From: Lentisphaeria bacterium
Lineage (GTDB): Bacteria; Verrucomicrobiota; Lentisphaeria; Victivallales; Victivallaceae
Direction: 5' to 3'
Length of the DNA: 32,843 nucleotides
Assembly: GCA_017466125.1 (NCBI GenBank)
Contig: JAFTUS010000154.1
Coordinates: 1 to 32,843, forward strand
In this document: positions 25,019 through 32,665 of the stretch, in pieces
Layout of the letters: the number at the start of each line of letters is the position of its first letter
Position numbering within the stretch: the first letter of the stretch is position 1
Notes under the pieces: generated by a model
What the model saw: only the letters and a program-made list of their open reading frames with translations
What the model was told of the DNA's origin: nothing
Database searches by the model: none
Made by a program: the position numbers and the translations under genes

Positions 25019-25892
25019 CGACGTTCGGCCGTTCGGTTGTTCGGCCGCGGAGGTTTTGCGGCGGGCAGTTGAACCGCTTTTTGAAGATACGGTAAAAGAC
25101 AGAATAATCGTTCCAGCCACAGCGGGCTGAGACTTCTTTGACCGACAGATGGGTGCGCAAAAGCAGACTGACCGCCATCTTCAAACGGGTGCGGATGATG
25201 TATTCGTGGAGCGGAATACCTGTTTCTTCCCTGAAAATACGGCTCAGATGTTCCCGCGTGACTTTGAAGCGCGCCGCGATTTTTTCCACCTGAAGTTCCG
25301 CCGCCGGGTCCGCTGTTATAAGGCTCTGGATCTCACCAATCATCACACTGCGGGCAGATGATTTGTTCTTTTCCGATACCGGACGGCAGAGTATTTCCAG
25401 AATATGATAGATCAACTGCGCCCCCTCCAGCGGCGAAAGCTGCTGGATCTCGCCGCTGTACTTCTTATAATCCTTCAGGAGAGAGATCAATTCAGAATTC
25501 GGTTCAAGGTCGAAAAGATACCCGTAGTTGCGGTTGATCTCTGCAACCAGTTCTTCACTGTTGCCGCCGTAAAAGGCGATCCAGATAAAATTCCAGACCT
25601 CCCTGCCGTTGTGCGGATAGTAGTAACAGATGTCCGGGTCGTTGTGATTGTGCAGAAAAGCACGTCCGCGCGGCAGCGGAAAGTCCTCTCCGGCAATGCG
25701 TATGCCGCCGGAGCCGCCAAGCGTGATGACAAGCTGGGAACCTCCTTCGTGACGGAGATGACCGTCCATGCGGTACGCCGGGGTATTTTGGACCTCCTCC
25801 ACCACCAGTTCCGGCTGCGGCAGCGACGAAAACGGGCGGTGTACTGAAAAATGGGTTTGCCATACCCGGACTTTACTGTGATCTGTACTCAT
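25014..25892 (-). CDS. AraC-family transcriptional regulator
   Basis: A 292-residue regulator. The N-terminal cupin sensor half includes LVITLGGSGGIRIAGEDFPL, then HNHNDPDICYYYP and EVWNFIWIAFYG. The C-terminal AraC domain has KIAARFKVTREHLSRIFREET, HEYIIRTRLKMAVSLLL and VSARCGWNDYSVFYRIFKKRF, then CPPQNLRG. The last residues (TTERPNVG) and stop lie against or inside the 24589-25018 element, so the natural C-terminus may have changed. CGGAGG precedes the ATG at 25892. It is divergent from the iclR-type gene and probably controls its operon or itself. Confidence 0.87.
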   Translation of the reverse strand: MSTDHSKVRVWQTHFSVHRPFSSLPQPELVVEEVQNTPAYRMDGHLRHEGGSQLVITLGGSGGIRIAGEDFPLPRGRAFLHNHNDPDICYYYPHNGREVWNFIWIAFYGGNSEELVAEINRNYGYLFDLEPNSELISLLKDYKKYSGEIQQLSPLEGAQLIYHILEILCRPVSEKNKSSARSVMIGEIQSLITADPAAELQVEKIAARFKVTREHLSRIFREETGIPLHEYIIRTRLKMAVSLLLRTHLSVKEVSARCGWNDYSVFYRIFKKRFNCPPQNLRGRTTERPNVG

Positions 25893-25908
25893 AAAAACCT
25901 CCGCAGAT

Positions 25909-25936
25909 AACATAGCACAGCAAACGTAATTTTCAA
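25909..25936 (-). promoter_or_regulatory. Possible promoter for AraC-type gene
   Basis: On the minus strand, TTGAAA (25936-25931), a 16-bp spacer and TATGTT (25914-25909). It is weaker than the other promoters here, having G at the fourth position of the -10 box. Confidence 0.4.
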
Positions 25937-26033
25937 CATTGTTTTTCAAAAAAACCCGTATCCATAAAGTCCCTCTTTGTTCTTTTTTCCTCTGCCGTAA
26001 ATCAAGTGCTGCATAAAAACACTGAAATATCCC

Positions 26034-26061
26034 TTGTATTTCTATTTTTTTGTGCTATATT
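26034..26061 (+). promoter_or_regulatory. Promoter for IclR-type operon
   Basis: TTGTAT (26034-26039), a 16-bp spacer and TATATT (26056-26061). A second TATATT lies at 26066-26071. The promoter lies directly ahead of the palindrome at 26084-26098. Confidence 0.55.
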
Positions 26062-26083
26062 CTCTTATATTGTGATATATAAA

Positions 26084-26098
26084 GTTCATAATATGAAC
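26084..26098. promoter_or_regulatory. Palindromic operator candidate ahead of the IclR-type gene
   Basis: GTTCATAATATGAAC is a perfect inverted repeat (6-bp arms, 3-bp centre) between the -10 box and the ribosome site of the regulator gene. IclR-family dimers bind short palindromes of this size, so autoregulation is plausible; binding is inferred. Confidence 0.5.
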
Positions 26099-26111
26099 TA
26101 TGAGGATAAAA

Positions 26112-26867
26112 ATGGCAAAAGTTCTTGACAAGACATTCGGTATTCTTGAGGCGATCGTGAAACAGTCGCCCAATCCGGTTTCGCCGACGGCACTTGCGGA
26201 GGAGCTGGAAATAAACCGTACCACCTGTTCCCGTCTGCTGAAAGCCCTGCTGGATGACGGCTACATCCTGAAAGTCTCCCGCCAACTGGGTTATGTTCCC
26301 GGTCCGAAGATATTGACCATGAGTAATATGGCTTGTTTTCAGAACGATCTTCTGGAAAAATCCCGTCCGGTGGTTGACCGCTGTGCAAATGAGATGAAAA
26401 AACTGGTTCTCATCGCTCAACTTTACGGAGGCAAACGGTACATCATCTACCACAAAAACTGCGATCCCTGTCAGGCGATCCGGCTGGAACATCTGGCGTT
26501 TGACGATCTTTTTTCCACCGCGACCGGACTGCTTTTGCTGGCGTACAGTTCTCCGGCGGAACAGAAACGCTGCTTTTTTGAACAGCAGAAGATCGGCGGA
26601 GAGTTCTTCCCCGAATTCACCGATTGGGAATACACCCGCAAAAAACTGGAAAATATCCGCAGACAGGGATTTTTTGAATGTGAAAAAGAGTGGCAGTGGA
26701 TCTACGCTTTTCCGGTTTTCCGCAGGGGGAAGTTCTGCGCCGCTTTCGGGGTAAGTATCCTCAAATCGGAGTACACGCCCGAATATGATGAAAAACTCCG
26801 CACCTCATTGCAGGCGGCGGCTCAAACAATAAGCAACTCCCTCTCACCCCTCAAAAGCATCGGGTGA
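26112..26867 (+). CDS. IclR-family transcriptional regulator
   Basis: A 251-residue regulator with the IclR layout: an N-terminal winged helix-turn-helix (KTFGILEAIVKQ, then SPTALAEELEINRTTCSRLLK, ALLDDGYI, YVPGPKIL) and a GAF-like effector domain (STATGLLLLAYSS; FPVFRRGKFCAAFGVSI). IclR proteins often respond to acids from sugar or aromatic catabolism. GAGG 6 nt ahead supports the ATG at 26112 over one at 26100. It leads an operon with an SDR and a dehydratase and probably controls it. Confidence 0.87.
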   Translation: MAKVLDKTFGILEAIVKQSPNPVSPTALAEELEINRTTCSRLLKALLDDGYILKVSRQLGYVPGPKILTMSNMACFQNDLLEKSRPVVDRCANEMKKLVLIAQLYGGKRYIIYHKNCDPCQAIRLEHLAFDDLFSTATGLLLLAYSSPAEQKRCFFEQQKIGGEFFPEFTDWEYTRKKLENIRRQGFFECEKEWQWIYAFPVFRRGKFCAAFGVSILKSEYTPEYDEKLRTSLQAAAQTISNSLSPLKSIG

Positions 26868-26888
26868 GAAAAGAAAGAAGGTATTGAA

Positions 26889-27635
26889 ATGCAGGAAGTT
26901 CTGAAAGGAAAACGGGCTCTCGTCACCGGCGGATCTCAGGGGATCGGCAGGGTCATTGCCCTCATGCTGGGTGCCGAAGGCGTCCATGTCACCGTCAACT
27001 GTGCCAATAATCCGGACAACGCCCGGAAAGTCGCCGACGAGATCATCGCCGCCGGAGGAAGTGCCGATGTCTACCGCTGCGATGTTTCGGACGAAGCCGC
27101 TGTCGAAAAGATGTTCGACGACCTCAAACGGGTGGATATTCTGGTCAACAACGCCCGCCTCGACCCCTGGCGCAGAACCGCAGAAATGACGGAAGGAGAG
27201 TGGTGGAGCAAAGTCATGGATGTCAATCTGAAAGGCTGTTTCCTCTGCTCCATGGCATTTTTCAACCGGGCAAAAGAGTACGGCTGGGGACGGGTGGTCA
27301 ATATCGCCTCGGTACGCTCTTTCCGCGCAGCAGAAATGAGCATGATCGCCTACGGTGTTTCCAAACTGGGTATGCACGGCGTTACCCGTGCCATCGCCCA
27401 CAACGGCGCACCTTTCGGCATTACTGCCAACACCATCTGCCCCGGTATGGTAACGACCGAAAACATCAATAAACGGCTTACTCCGGAGAAGTACAAAGAG
27501 GAGTGCGGTGCCGTGCCGCTCGGCCGCCCCGCAACTTCTGAAGAGATCGCCGATGCTGTGATGTTTGTCATAAGAAACGGCTATGTGACCGGCGAAACCG
27601 TCAACATCAACGGCGGCATGTATTACGCACCGTAG
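26889..27635 (+). CDS. SDR-family oxidoreductase (FabG-like)
   Basis: A 248-residue classical short-chain dehydrogenase. The nucleotide site is TGGSQGIGR; the usual NNAG is NNAR here. The catalytic set is intact: Asn in DVNLKGCF, Ser in NIASVRSF, Tyr and Lys in YGVSK, then CPGMV and a GGMYYAP-like C-terminus. By position next to an MR/MLE dehydratase and an IclR regulator it probably oxidises or reduces a sugar, sugar acid or its keto product, rather than serving fatty-acid synthesis. The substrate is unknown. Confidence 0.88.
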   Translation: MQEVLKGKRALVTGGSQGIGRVIALMLGAEGVHVTVNCANNPDNARKVADEIIAAGGSADVYRCDVSDEAAVEKMFDDLKRVDILVNNARLDPWRRTAEMTEGEWWSKVMDVNLKGCFLCSMAFFNRAKEYGWGRVVNIASVRSFRAAEMSMIAYGVSKLGMHGVTRAIAHNGAPFGITANTICPGMVTTENINKRLTPEKYKEECGAVPLGRPATSEEIADAVMFVIRNGYVTGETVNINGGMYYAP

Positions 27636-27644
27636 GAGAAAATC

Positions 27645-28823
27645 ATGAAAGTAACAGCCATAAAAACATTTATCACCAACGCCTTCCGCACCAACTTCGT
27701 CTTTGTGAAAGTCGAAACCGATGCCGGTATCCACGGCTGGGGCGAAGCGACACTGGAATACAAGGAACTCACCGTTCAGGCGGCGATCCACGATCTCGAA
27801 AGTTACCTTATCGGCAAAGACCCGCACAATATCGAAGCCTTCCGTCACGACTGTTACCGCGATGCCTACTGGCGGGGCGGCCCGGTGCTGATGAGTGCCC
27901 TCGCCGGAGTGGAAATGGCTCTCTGGGACATCAAGGGCAAAGATTTGAACGTACCGGTCTGGCAACTGCTGGGGGGCAAAGTCCGCGATGCGGTCCCCGT
28001 CTACGTCAACGGCTGGTTTTCGCCCGCCAAAACGCCCGATGAATTTGCCGAAAAAGCACTGGAAGTCCGCAAGCACCGTTATCCCGGCTGCAAATGGGAC
28101 CCCTTCGGAAAAGCGTGGCTTCAGATCAGCAAAGCCGAACTCAACCGTGCCATGGAGTGCGTGGAAAAAGTAGCGGAGGCGGTCGGAGAAGATGTCCAAC
28201 TGCTCATCGAGGGACACGGACGCTTCGATATTCCGACCGCCGTCAAGATCGGCAAGCGTCTGGAAGAGTACGATATTTTCTGGTTTGAAGAACCGATCCC
28301 GCCCGATGACAAGGAGGGGATGCGTGAAGTCAAAGAACGGGTGCGGGTTTCCATCGCCGCCGGAGAACGGCTCTACAACCGTTACGAATACCGCCAGTTC
28401 TTTGAATTGAACTGTTCCGACTACATCCAGCCCGACATCTCCCATGCGGGCGGCATTATGGAGATGCGGATGCTGGGGGCGGAGGCGGAAGCGCGTCATA
28501 TCGGTTTCTGTCCGCACAACCCCTCCGGCCCGGTGGCAAATGCCGCCACTCTGCAAATCGCCGCCTGCGTACCGAATTTCGTCATGCTTGAAATGATGAT
28601 GACCGACGTTCCGTGGCGCGCGGACATCTGCGATGAAGACCTGACTTTGCGCGACGGAAAAATGGTCATTCCCGACCGTCCGGGGCTGGGCATCGAACTC
28701 AATGAAGCCGAACTGCTCAAATATCCCTACAAGCGTACCGAATTACGCCATTACCGGGGCGATCTGACCAACATCCGTCCCCCGGATGCCGTAAGGTATT
28801 ACAAGCTGGAATACAGCAAGTAG
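27645..28823 (+). CDS. Enolase-superfamily (MR/MLE) sugar-acid dehydratase, DgoD-like
   Basis: A 392-residue enzyme of the mandelate racemase/muconate lactonizing group, closest in layout to galactonate dehydratase. Landmarks: WGEATLEYKE, YWRGGPVLMSALAGVEMALWD, GKDLNVPVWQLLGG, and metal ligands in LLIEGHGRF, FWFEEPI and AAGERLYNRYEY; then QPDISHAGG and FCPHNPSGP with a catalytic His. In E. coli DgoD the first ligand position is Asp (VDFHGR); here it is Glu (IEGHGR). It is separated by 9 bp from the SDR gene. It likely dehydrates an aldonic or uronic-type acid to a 2-keto-3-deoxy acid; the substrate is open. Confidence 0.88.
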   Translation: MKVTAIKTFITNAFRTNFVFVKVETDAGIHGWGEATLEYKELTVQAAIHDLESYLIGKDPHNIEAFRHDCYRDAYWRGGPVLMSALAGVEMALWDIKGKDLNVPVWQLLGGKVRDAVPVYVNGWFSPAKTPDEFAEKALEVRKHRYPGCKWDPFGKAWLQISKAELNRAMECVEKVAEAVGEDVQLLIEGHGRFDIPTAVKIGKRLEEYDIFWFEEPIPPDDKEGMREVKERVRVSIAAGERLYNRYEYRQFFELNCSDYIQPDISHAGGIMEMRMLGAEAEARHIGFCPHNPSGPVANAATLQIAACVPNFVMLEMMMTDVPWRADICDEDLTLRDGKMVIPDRPGLGIELNEAELLKYPYKRTELRHYRGDLTNIRPPDAVRYYKLEYSK

Positions 28824-28827
28824 ATTT

Positions 28828-29127
28828 TCAGCGCGCAATGCAGCGGTATGCGATGATTTTTCCCTCCAACGAGCGGAAAATGCGGACGGAACGGATTTCA
28901 AGCTCCTCCTGCTGACGGCAGAGGCGGTCTCCCGGCACAGGCGGAGTTTCTGAAATGATCAGAAATGTTTTTTCTTCCGTAACGATCCCGGATGTTTCCG
29001 GCTGGAGTTTTTCTGCCGCATTGAGCAGAACGGCTGCCGCCTCCCGGGAATTCCAGACCACAGCTCCGCTGCCGTCGGGGGCGGCGTGGCGGATCTGCAC
29101 GACTTCAAGCGGAACGGACTTAAACAT
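28828..29127 (-). CDS. Small phage head-tail-joining-like protein
   Basis: A 99-residue protein next to and overlapping the portal-like gene by 8 bp. It is beta-rich: VVQIRHAAPDGSGAVVW, TFLIISETPPVPGDRLCRQQ, then LEIRSVRIFRSLEGKIIAYRC. The pattern of a GDR motif followed by a V-x-x-x-x-x-LxGxxxxYRC end is seen in phage head-tail adaptors (GDRIEWNGRTYEVRSV-type). GGAGG precedes its ATG. The match is weak, resting on pattern and on the portal neighbour. It ends 4 bp from the convergent dehydratase gene. Confidence 0.5.
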   Translation of the reverse strand: MFKSVPLEVVQIRHAAPDGSGAVVWNSREAAAVLLNAAEKLQPETSGIVTEEKTFLIISETPPVPGDRLCRQQEELEIRSVRIFRSLEGKIIAYRCIAR

Positions 29128-30538
29128 TTTCCGCCTCCGTATTCCGGTTTTGCCAGCTTTCGATTTCGCCCAGGATCTTCTTGCGGCGTTCGGGGTCGAT
29201 GCGTTTGATTTTTTCCAGCAGCGACAGGGCGGCGCGCGCGACCTCCCGACGGTATTCAGAGCCGCCGGAGAACCGTTTCAGTTCGGTCAGCGAGGCAACG
29301 GAACTCTGAAGATCGGTCACGGCGAATTCCCGGCTGTAACTTATTTTCGGGACGGTTATGGAGTGATCCATACCCGCCATGAGTTCCCAGCAGCGCAATT
29401 CCGACTGTTCCAGCAGATCCGCCCGTCCGCAGAGGAACTGCTGAACGCGGTGGAAATCCCACGCCTTGGCTTCCGCCGTCTGCGCCTGACGGCAGGAGGC
29501 AAGGCTCATGCCGATCGTGTCGAACAACTCCTCCTTCAACGCCTGATTTTCGGAACGGATCAGAGCGGTATCTGCGCCGGACGGAGAGATGTAACGGCTG
29601 ATGCCGCGCTCTTCCGGACTCTCCCAGATCGCGGCGGAACGGGCAAGAACGTGGCTGAACTTCTCCTGTCCGCCCTGTGCCGAACTCATTTCACGGGGGC
29701 GGACACCGCGGGCGAACCCTTCTGAAATGACCAGCAGACCGAACATCTGTTTGACCACATTCATCTGCGCTTCGGATTCATTGTTGAGAATGGCATCGGA
29801 GATGCGTACAACGTCTTCAAAGTAGTGTCCGCCCTGAAGTCCGAATCCTTCCGGTTCGGCAAGATAGAGGGCGGGTACACTGCCTAAATTATGTTCTGCG
29901 CGGCTGACTTCAACGATCCGTCCGGTTTCCGGAATGCGTTCATAGATCACAAATTCGCTGCGGGTGAAAAGTTTTCTGCGCACCGTCCGCAGGGGTGGAC
30001 GTAAGGGCCCCCGGTCGAGGGTCACATGTTCTTCGGTGATGAGCCACTCCAGTTCGCCGTCACTGCCGATGCCCCAATCGGGAACCTGAAGCGGCGAAAG
30101 GGCCTGTACTGCGGGGCGGAGCCGTTCTTTCTGTTTGCGTTCCGCATCGACTTCACCGCAGAAGAAGGGCATTTCAACGATCATGGCGGCTGCGCCGTAG
30201 ATATTGAGCAATGTAGAGATCTGCCGCATGACTTCATCGACCCGCAGTCCGGTGCGGGAGAAATCCTCTGCGACTTTAAGGTTGACATTTTCCCGTTGAG
30301 GACCGGCGGAGAAGACGCATTGCGTAATAAGTCCGGCGAGTTTGCGCGGGTAGTTGAAATAGTAGGCACGCTTCCGCCGTTCAGCAAATTCCAGATCGAT
30401 TTCCGAAACATGCCGGATGAGAGCCAGATCGAGGTAGTGTTCTCCACCCCGATAGGCGGCCTGACTGCGTTCCCAGATGTTTTTGTTTTCCCGATAGAGC
30501 GCATTGGTGCGCCGGAAGAGAAATTCCAAATCTTCCAT
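29120..30538 (-). CDS. Phage portal protein-like
   Basis: A 472-residue protein with the layout of tailed-phage portals of the DUF4055 type: an opening region with GEHYLDLALI, then RAYYFNYPRKLAGLITQCVFS, followed by central beta-rich segments (DWGIGSDGELEWLITEEHVTL; FVIYERIP; VPALYLAEPEG) and a long helical end (AILNNESEAQMNVVKQMFGLL; SENQALKEELFDTIGMSLA). Portals form the dodecameric DNA gate of the capsid. No terminase, protease or major capsid gene is present, so this is either a phage remnant or a retained two-gene unit. AAGGAGG precedes its ATG. Confidence 0.65.
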   Translation of the reverse strand: MEDLEFLFRRTNALYRENKNIWERSQAAYRGGEHYLDLALIRHVSEIDLEFAERRKRAYYFNYPRKLAGLITQCVFSAGPQRENVNLKVAEDFSRTGLRVDEVMRQISTLLNIYGAAAMIVEMPFFCGEVDAERKQKERLRPAVQALSPLQVPDWGIGSDGELEWLITEEHVTLDRGPLRPPLRTVRRKLFTRSEFVIYERIPETGRIVEVSRAEHNLGSVPALYLAEPEGFGLQGGHYFEDVVRISDAILNNESEAQMNVVKQMFGLLVISEGFARGVRPREMSSAQGGQEKFSHVLARSAAIWESPEERGISRYISPSGADTALIRSENQALKEELFDTIGMSLASCRQAQTAEAKAWDFHRVQQFLCGRADLLEQSELRCWELMAGMDHSITVPKISYSREFAVTDLQSSVASLTELKRFSGGSEYRREVARAALSLLEKIKRIDPERRKKILGEIESWQNRNTEAENV

Positions 30539-30616
30539 ATAACCTCCTTTGGTTTGTGTTGAAAGGAGGAAAAACTGTCAACATACGGGGCAAAACGGAG
30601 GTTTTTATAATAGACT

Positions 30617-30757
30617 GATAAAAAAATCCGCGCGCAGCGGCCGAACGTCGGCCTCGGTAGTGGTCGGCTGTCGCCCCTCCGGGGCTCTCGAGCCTCCGGG
30701 GCGTTGAGCGGACGAAGCATTCCGAAGCCCCTGTAAAAATCAGTCTATGTTTAGTAC
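30617..30757 (-). repeat. Dispersed element, short inverted copy
   Basis: About 141 bp sharing both ends with the 24589-25018 element in the opposite orientation. The 73-bp core at 30638-30710 matches 24723-24812 almost exactly apart from the 17-bp duplication in the long copy. The short copy lacks the additional hairpins of the long one. It lies between the portal-like gene and tRNA-Glu and has no coding signals. Confidence 0.85.
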
Positions 30758-30794
30758 ACAGCCAAATTATTTATCAGAAATCGGGCAAAAAAAA

Positions 30795-30870
30795 TGGCAT
30801 CCCCATCGGGATTCGAACCCGAGTTGCCGGGATGAAAACCCGGTGTCCTAGGCCTCTAGACGATAGGGAC
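30795..30870 (-). tRNA. tRNA-Glu (anticodon UUC)
   Basis: A 76-nt cloverleaf on the minus strand with the CCA end encoded. The acceptor arms are GTCCCTA and TGGGGAT with discriminator G; the anticodon stem CCGGG/CCCGG closes the loop TTTTCAT with anticodon TTC; the T arm has GGTTCGAATCC. A T-run directly downstream (30794-30787) may serve as terminator. Its promoter is at 30890-30917. Confidence 0.95.
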
Positions 30871-30889
30871 GCGTTTCGTTATGTCACCT

Positions 30890-30917
30890 AATATAAACCC
30901 ATTTTGAATAAATGCAA
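30890..30917 (-). promoter_or_regulatory. Promoter for tRNA-Glu
   Basis: On the minus strand, TTGCAT (30917-30912), a 16-bp spacer and TATATT (30895-30890), about 20 bp ahead of the mature tRNA 5' end. Confidence 0.6.
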
Positions 30918-31056
30918 ATCAAAAAAGCGAAAAAAATAAGATTTTCTGCAAAAAACCCCTATTTTTACAATTCAACGCAGAATTCGGGAGGAATTGCAAA
31001 AAGGTTTTAACGCTCCCTCAAGCGGTATACTCAGTCCTATTTCTCCCTGAAACTCT

Positions 31057-31614
31057 TTATTTCAATGCTTCTGCCTGATAAAGCCGGATCCGCCCATCTG
31101 TATTAAAGGTATAGACTTGACGAATGAGGTTTTCATCGTCATCGGAGTAGGCGTATTTTACCAGCATGACTTTGCCGTTGATAACTTCCGCTTCCAGGTG
31201 GCGGGTTTCAAAGGCATTGAAGGTGTATTTTTTCTGCGGATTTGAAACAAATACACCCACATCGGCTTGTCCGGCAAATCTTCCGTTCCAGACTTTTATG
31301 CTGACAAAAACATAATCAGATATTTTATCACCGTTGAAATCGGCTTTGTAGCAGGCAGACATCGTTTCGCAAAGTTCTCCGGGCAAAGTGAAAATCAGAT
31401 CATCGACTTTGACTTTTTTGCTGTATTGGGCATCGGCATCAGGAGCAACGCTGCATCCGGGATTTTTCACGACTCCGTTGATAAATGTCATTTTCTGCTT
31501 GGGCATAAACGGATATTTCAACTCCGTTGACCAGGAGAACATTTTATTAACGGAAGAGGCAGCGCAAAGACCAAGACTGCAACATACGACAAGGAAAGTA
31601 AGAATGGATTTCAT
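31057..31614 (-). CDS. Exported protein with FG-GAP-like motif, unknown function
   Basis: A 185-residue protein with a signal peptide (MKSILTFLVVCCSLGLCAAS). I do not recognise a family. A central YKADFNGDKISDYVFVSI resembles the calcium-binding DxNxDGxxD loops of FG-GAP/VCBS repeats. Several short beta-strand-like stretches follow (VGVFVSNPQKKYTFNAF; VINGKVMLVKYAYSD). GGAG lies ahead of the ATG at 31614. It begins 3 bp after the stop of the upstream exported-protein gene, so the two are one transcription unit and may act together in the periplasm or outside the cell. Confidence 0.7.
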   Translation of the reverse strand: MKSILTFLVVCCSLGLCAASSVNKMFSWSTELKYPFMPKQKMTFINGVVKNPGCSVAPDADAQYSKKVKVDDLIFTLPGELCETMSACYKADFNGDKISDYVFVSIKVWNGRFAGQADVGVFVSNPQKKYTFNAFETRHLEAEVINGKVMLVKYAYSDDDENLIRQVYTFNTDGRIRLYQAEALK

Positions 31615-31617
31615 TAT

Positions 31618-32475
31618 TTATTTTTCTCCGGTGGAAATTTTTGTTTGATTTCTTTCATTCAAATTAAGAATAATTTTGCATTGTTTTTCCTGCTTATCAA
31701 TACAAGTTACTTCTACTTTTTCTGAATTCAGCACTGTTGAAACGATTTTTTTGACATTATCCAACGAATGAACTGCATACGGCATACCCGTTTGATCCCA
31801 AAGGCAAAGATAAAAAAGTTTGCCGCCCTGTAATACGGCAATATAGTTGTTTTCATTGCGCTGACAACTTTCCGGAATAAGAGCCGTCGGGAAATCGTGA
31901 TAATATTTGCCGAACGTTTTTACAGCATCGGCATCATAAGCCCAGCAGGCTTCTCTTTTCAAACAGACTTCTCCGAACCGCATTTTATAGGTTCCGCAAT
32001 TAAGACGAACTTGGCAAAAATTGGCGATTTTGGCATAGACAAGATACTGTTCATACGGCAGTTTTACCGCTTCCCATCGGGATTTTATTCGCAGAAAATT
32101 ACCCATCAGAATAAATATCCCCCGTGCTGAACCATTGACGTTAGGTAAAGACGGTGTTGAATCAAAATATTTCCACCACAGTTGGTGACTTTTCAAAACA
32201 ATCATTCCCTGATCAGCGGGCAATTTCCTTACCTTTTTCATCACTGCTTCATTGAGTAAAACAGTAACCAATTCTACCTGTTCATAGGCATCACTTATGG
32301 TATCGTGTGTAGTATAAACCTCTTTTTTATCAGCTCTTGCGTTTTGCAGTTTCAGCAGTTTTTCAATACCGCTGCCGTCTCCGGCAATGAAATCAGAAAA
32401 GGTAATCGATTCCAGTGCCGCAAGATCGACAGCAAAAGCGGTAACGGCAAACAGAATTATTGTAATTTTATTCAT
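31618..32475 (-). CDS. Exported protein of unknown function
   Basis: A 285-residue protein with an N-terminal signal-like segment (MNKITIILFAVTAFAVDLAA). I do not recognise it. The mature part has an amphipathic N-terminal half and many cysteines in the second half (FCQVRLNC, VCLKREACWAYD, PESCQRNE, LCLWDQ, TCIDKQEKQCK), suggesting disulfides. GAGGG precedes the ATG at 32475. It is the first gene of a two-gene unit with the FG-GAP-like protein. The region is more A+T-rich than the housekeeping genes to the left, which hints at a different origin, though this is only by eye. Confidence 0.65.
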   Translation of the reverse strand: MNKITIILFAVTAFAVDLAALESITFSDFIAGDGSGIEKLLKLQNARADKKEVYTTHDTISDAYEQVELVTVLLNEAVMKKVRKLPADQGMIVLKSHQLWWKYFDSTPSLPNVNGSARGIFILMGNFLRIKSRWEAVKLPYEQYLVYAKIANFCQVRLNCGTYKMRFGEVCLKREACWAYDADAVKTFGKYYHDFPTALIPESCQRNENNYIAVLQGGKLFYLCLWDQTGMPYAVHSLDNVKKIVSTVLNSEKVEVTCIDKQEKQCKIILNLNERNQTKISTGEK

Positions 32476-32554
32476 AAATTTCCCTCAAAAAAATCTTGTT
32501 AGTGTCAAAATTCTTTAACACACATTCCTTTAATTATTTGATAATCAATACATT

Positions 32555-32573
32555 AATTGCAAAAACTGCAATT
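32555..32573. promoter_or_regulatory. Inverted repeat between divergent genes
   Basis: AATTGCA (32555-32561) and TGCAATT (32567-32573) form perfect 7-bp arms around AAAAC. On the plus strand it contains TTGCAA (32557-32562), with a TATATT 15 bp further on (32578-32583), so it may overlap a promoter for the gene at 32666. It may be an operator or an element end. Confidence 0.4.
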
Positions 32574-32643
32574 CCCTTATATTTTTTTCTAAAAAAGGGT
32601 GACAAAAGAGCCACTTTGTTGTAAATTATCTTGTCCCATCAAA

Positions 32644-32659
32644 CCTCCAACAAAGGAGG
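32644..32659 (+). promoter_or_regulatory. Hairpin that pairs the ribosome-binding site
   Basis: CCTCC (32644-32648) can pair with GGAGG (32655-32659) across a 6-nt loop. The GGAGG is the Shine-Dalgarno of the TTG-start gene at 32666, so the hairpin may limit its translation. Confidence 0.45.
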
Positions 32660-32665
32660 ACGCTT

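Noticed and set aside
26844..28556. 570-codon open frame on the minus strand
   Set aside because: It is antisense to intact SDR and dehydratase genes with clear motifs; its composition is the mirror of G+C-rich codon third positions.
30795..30870. tRNA-Glu as an attachment site for the portal-like pair
   Set aside because: No duplicate of the tRNA 3' end was seen on the far side of the pair and no integrase gene is present.
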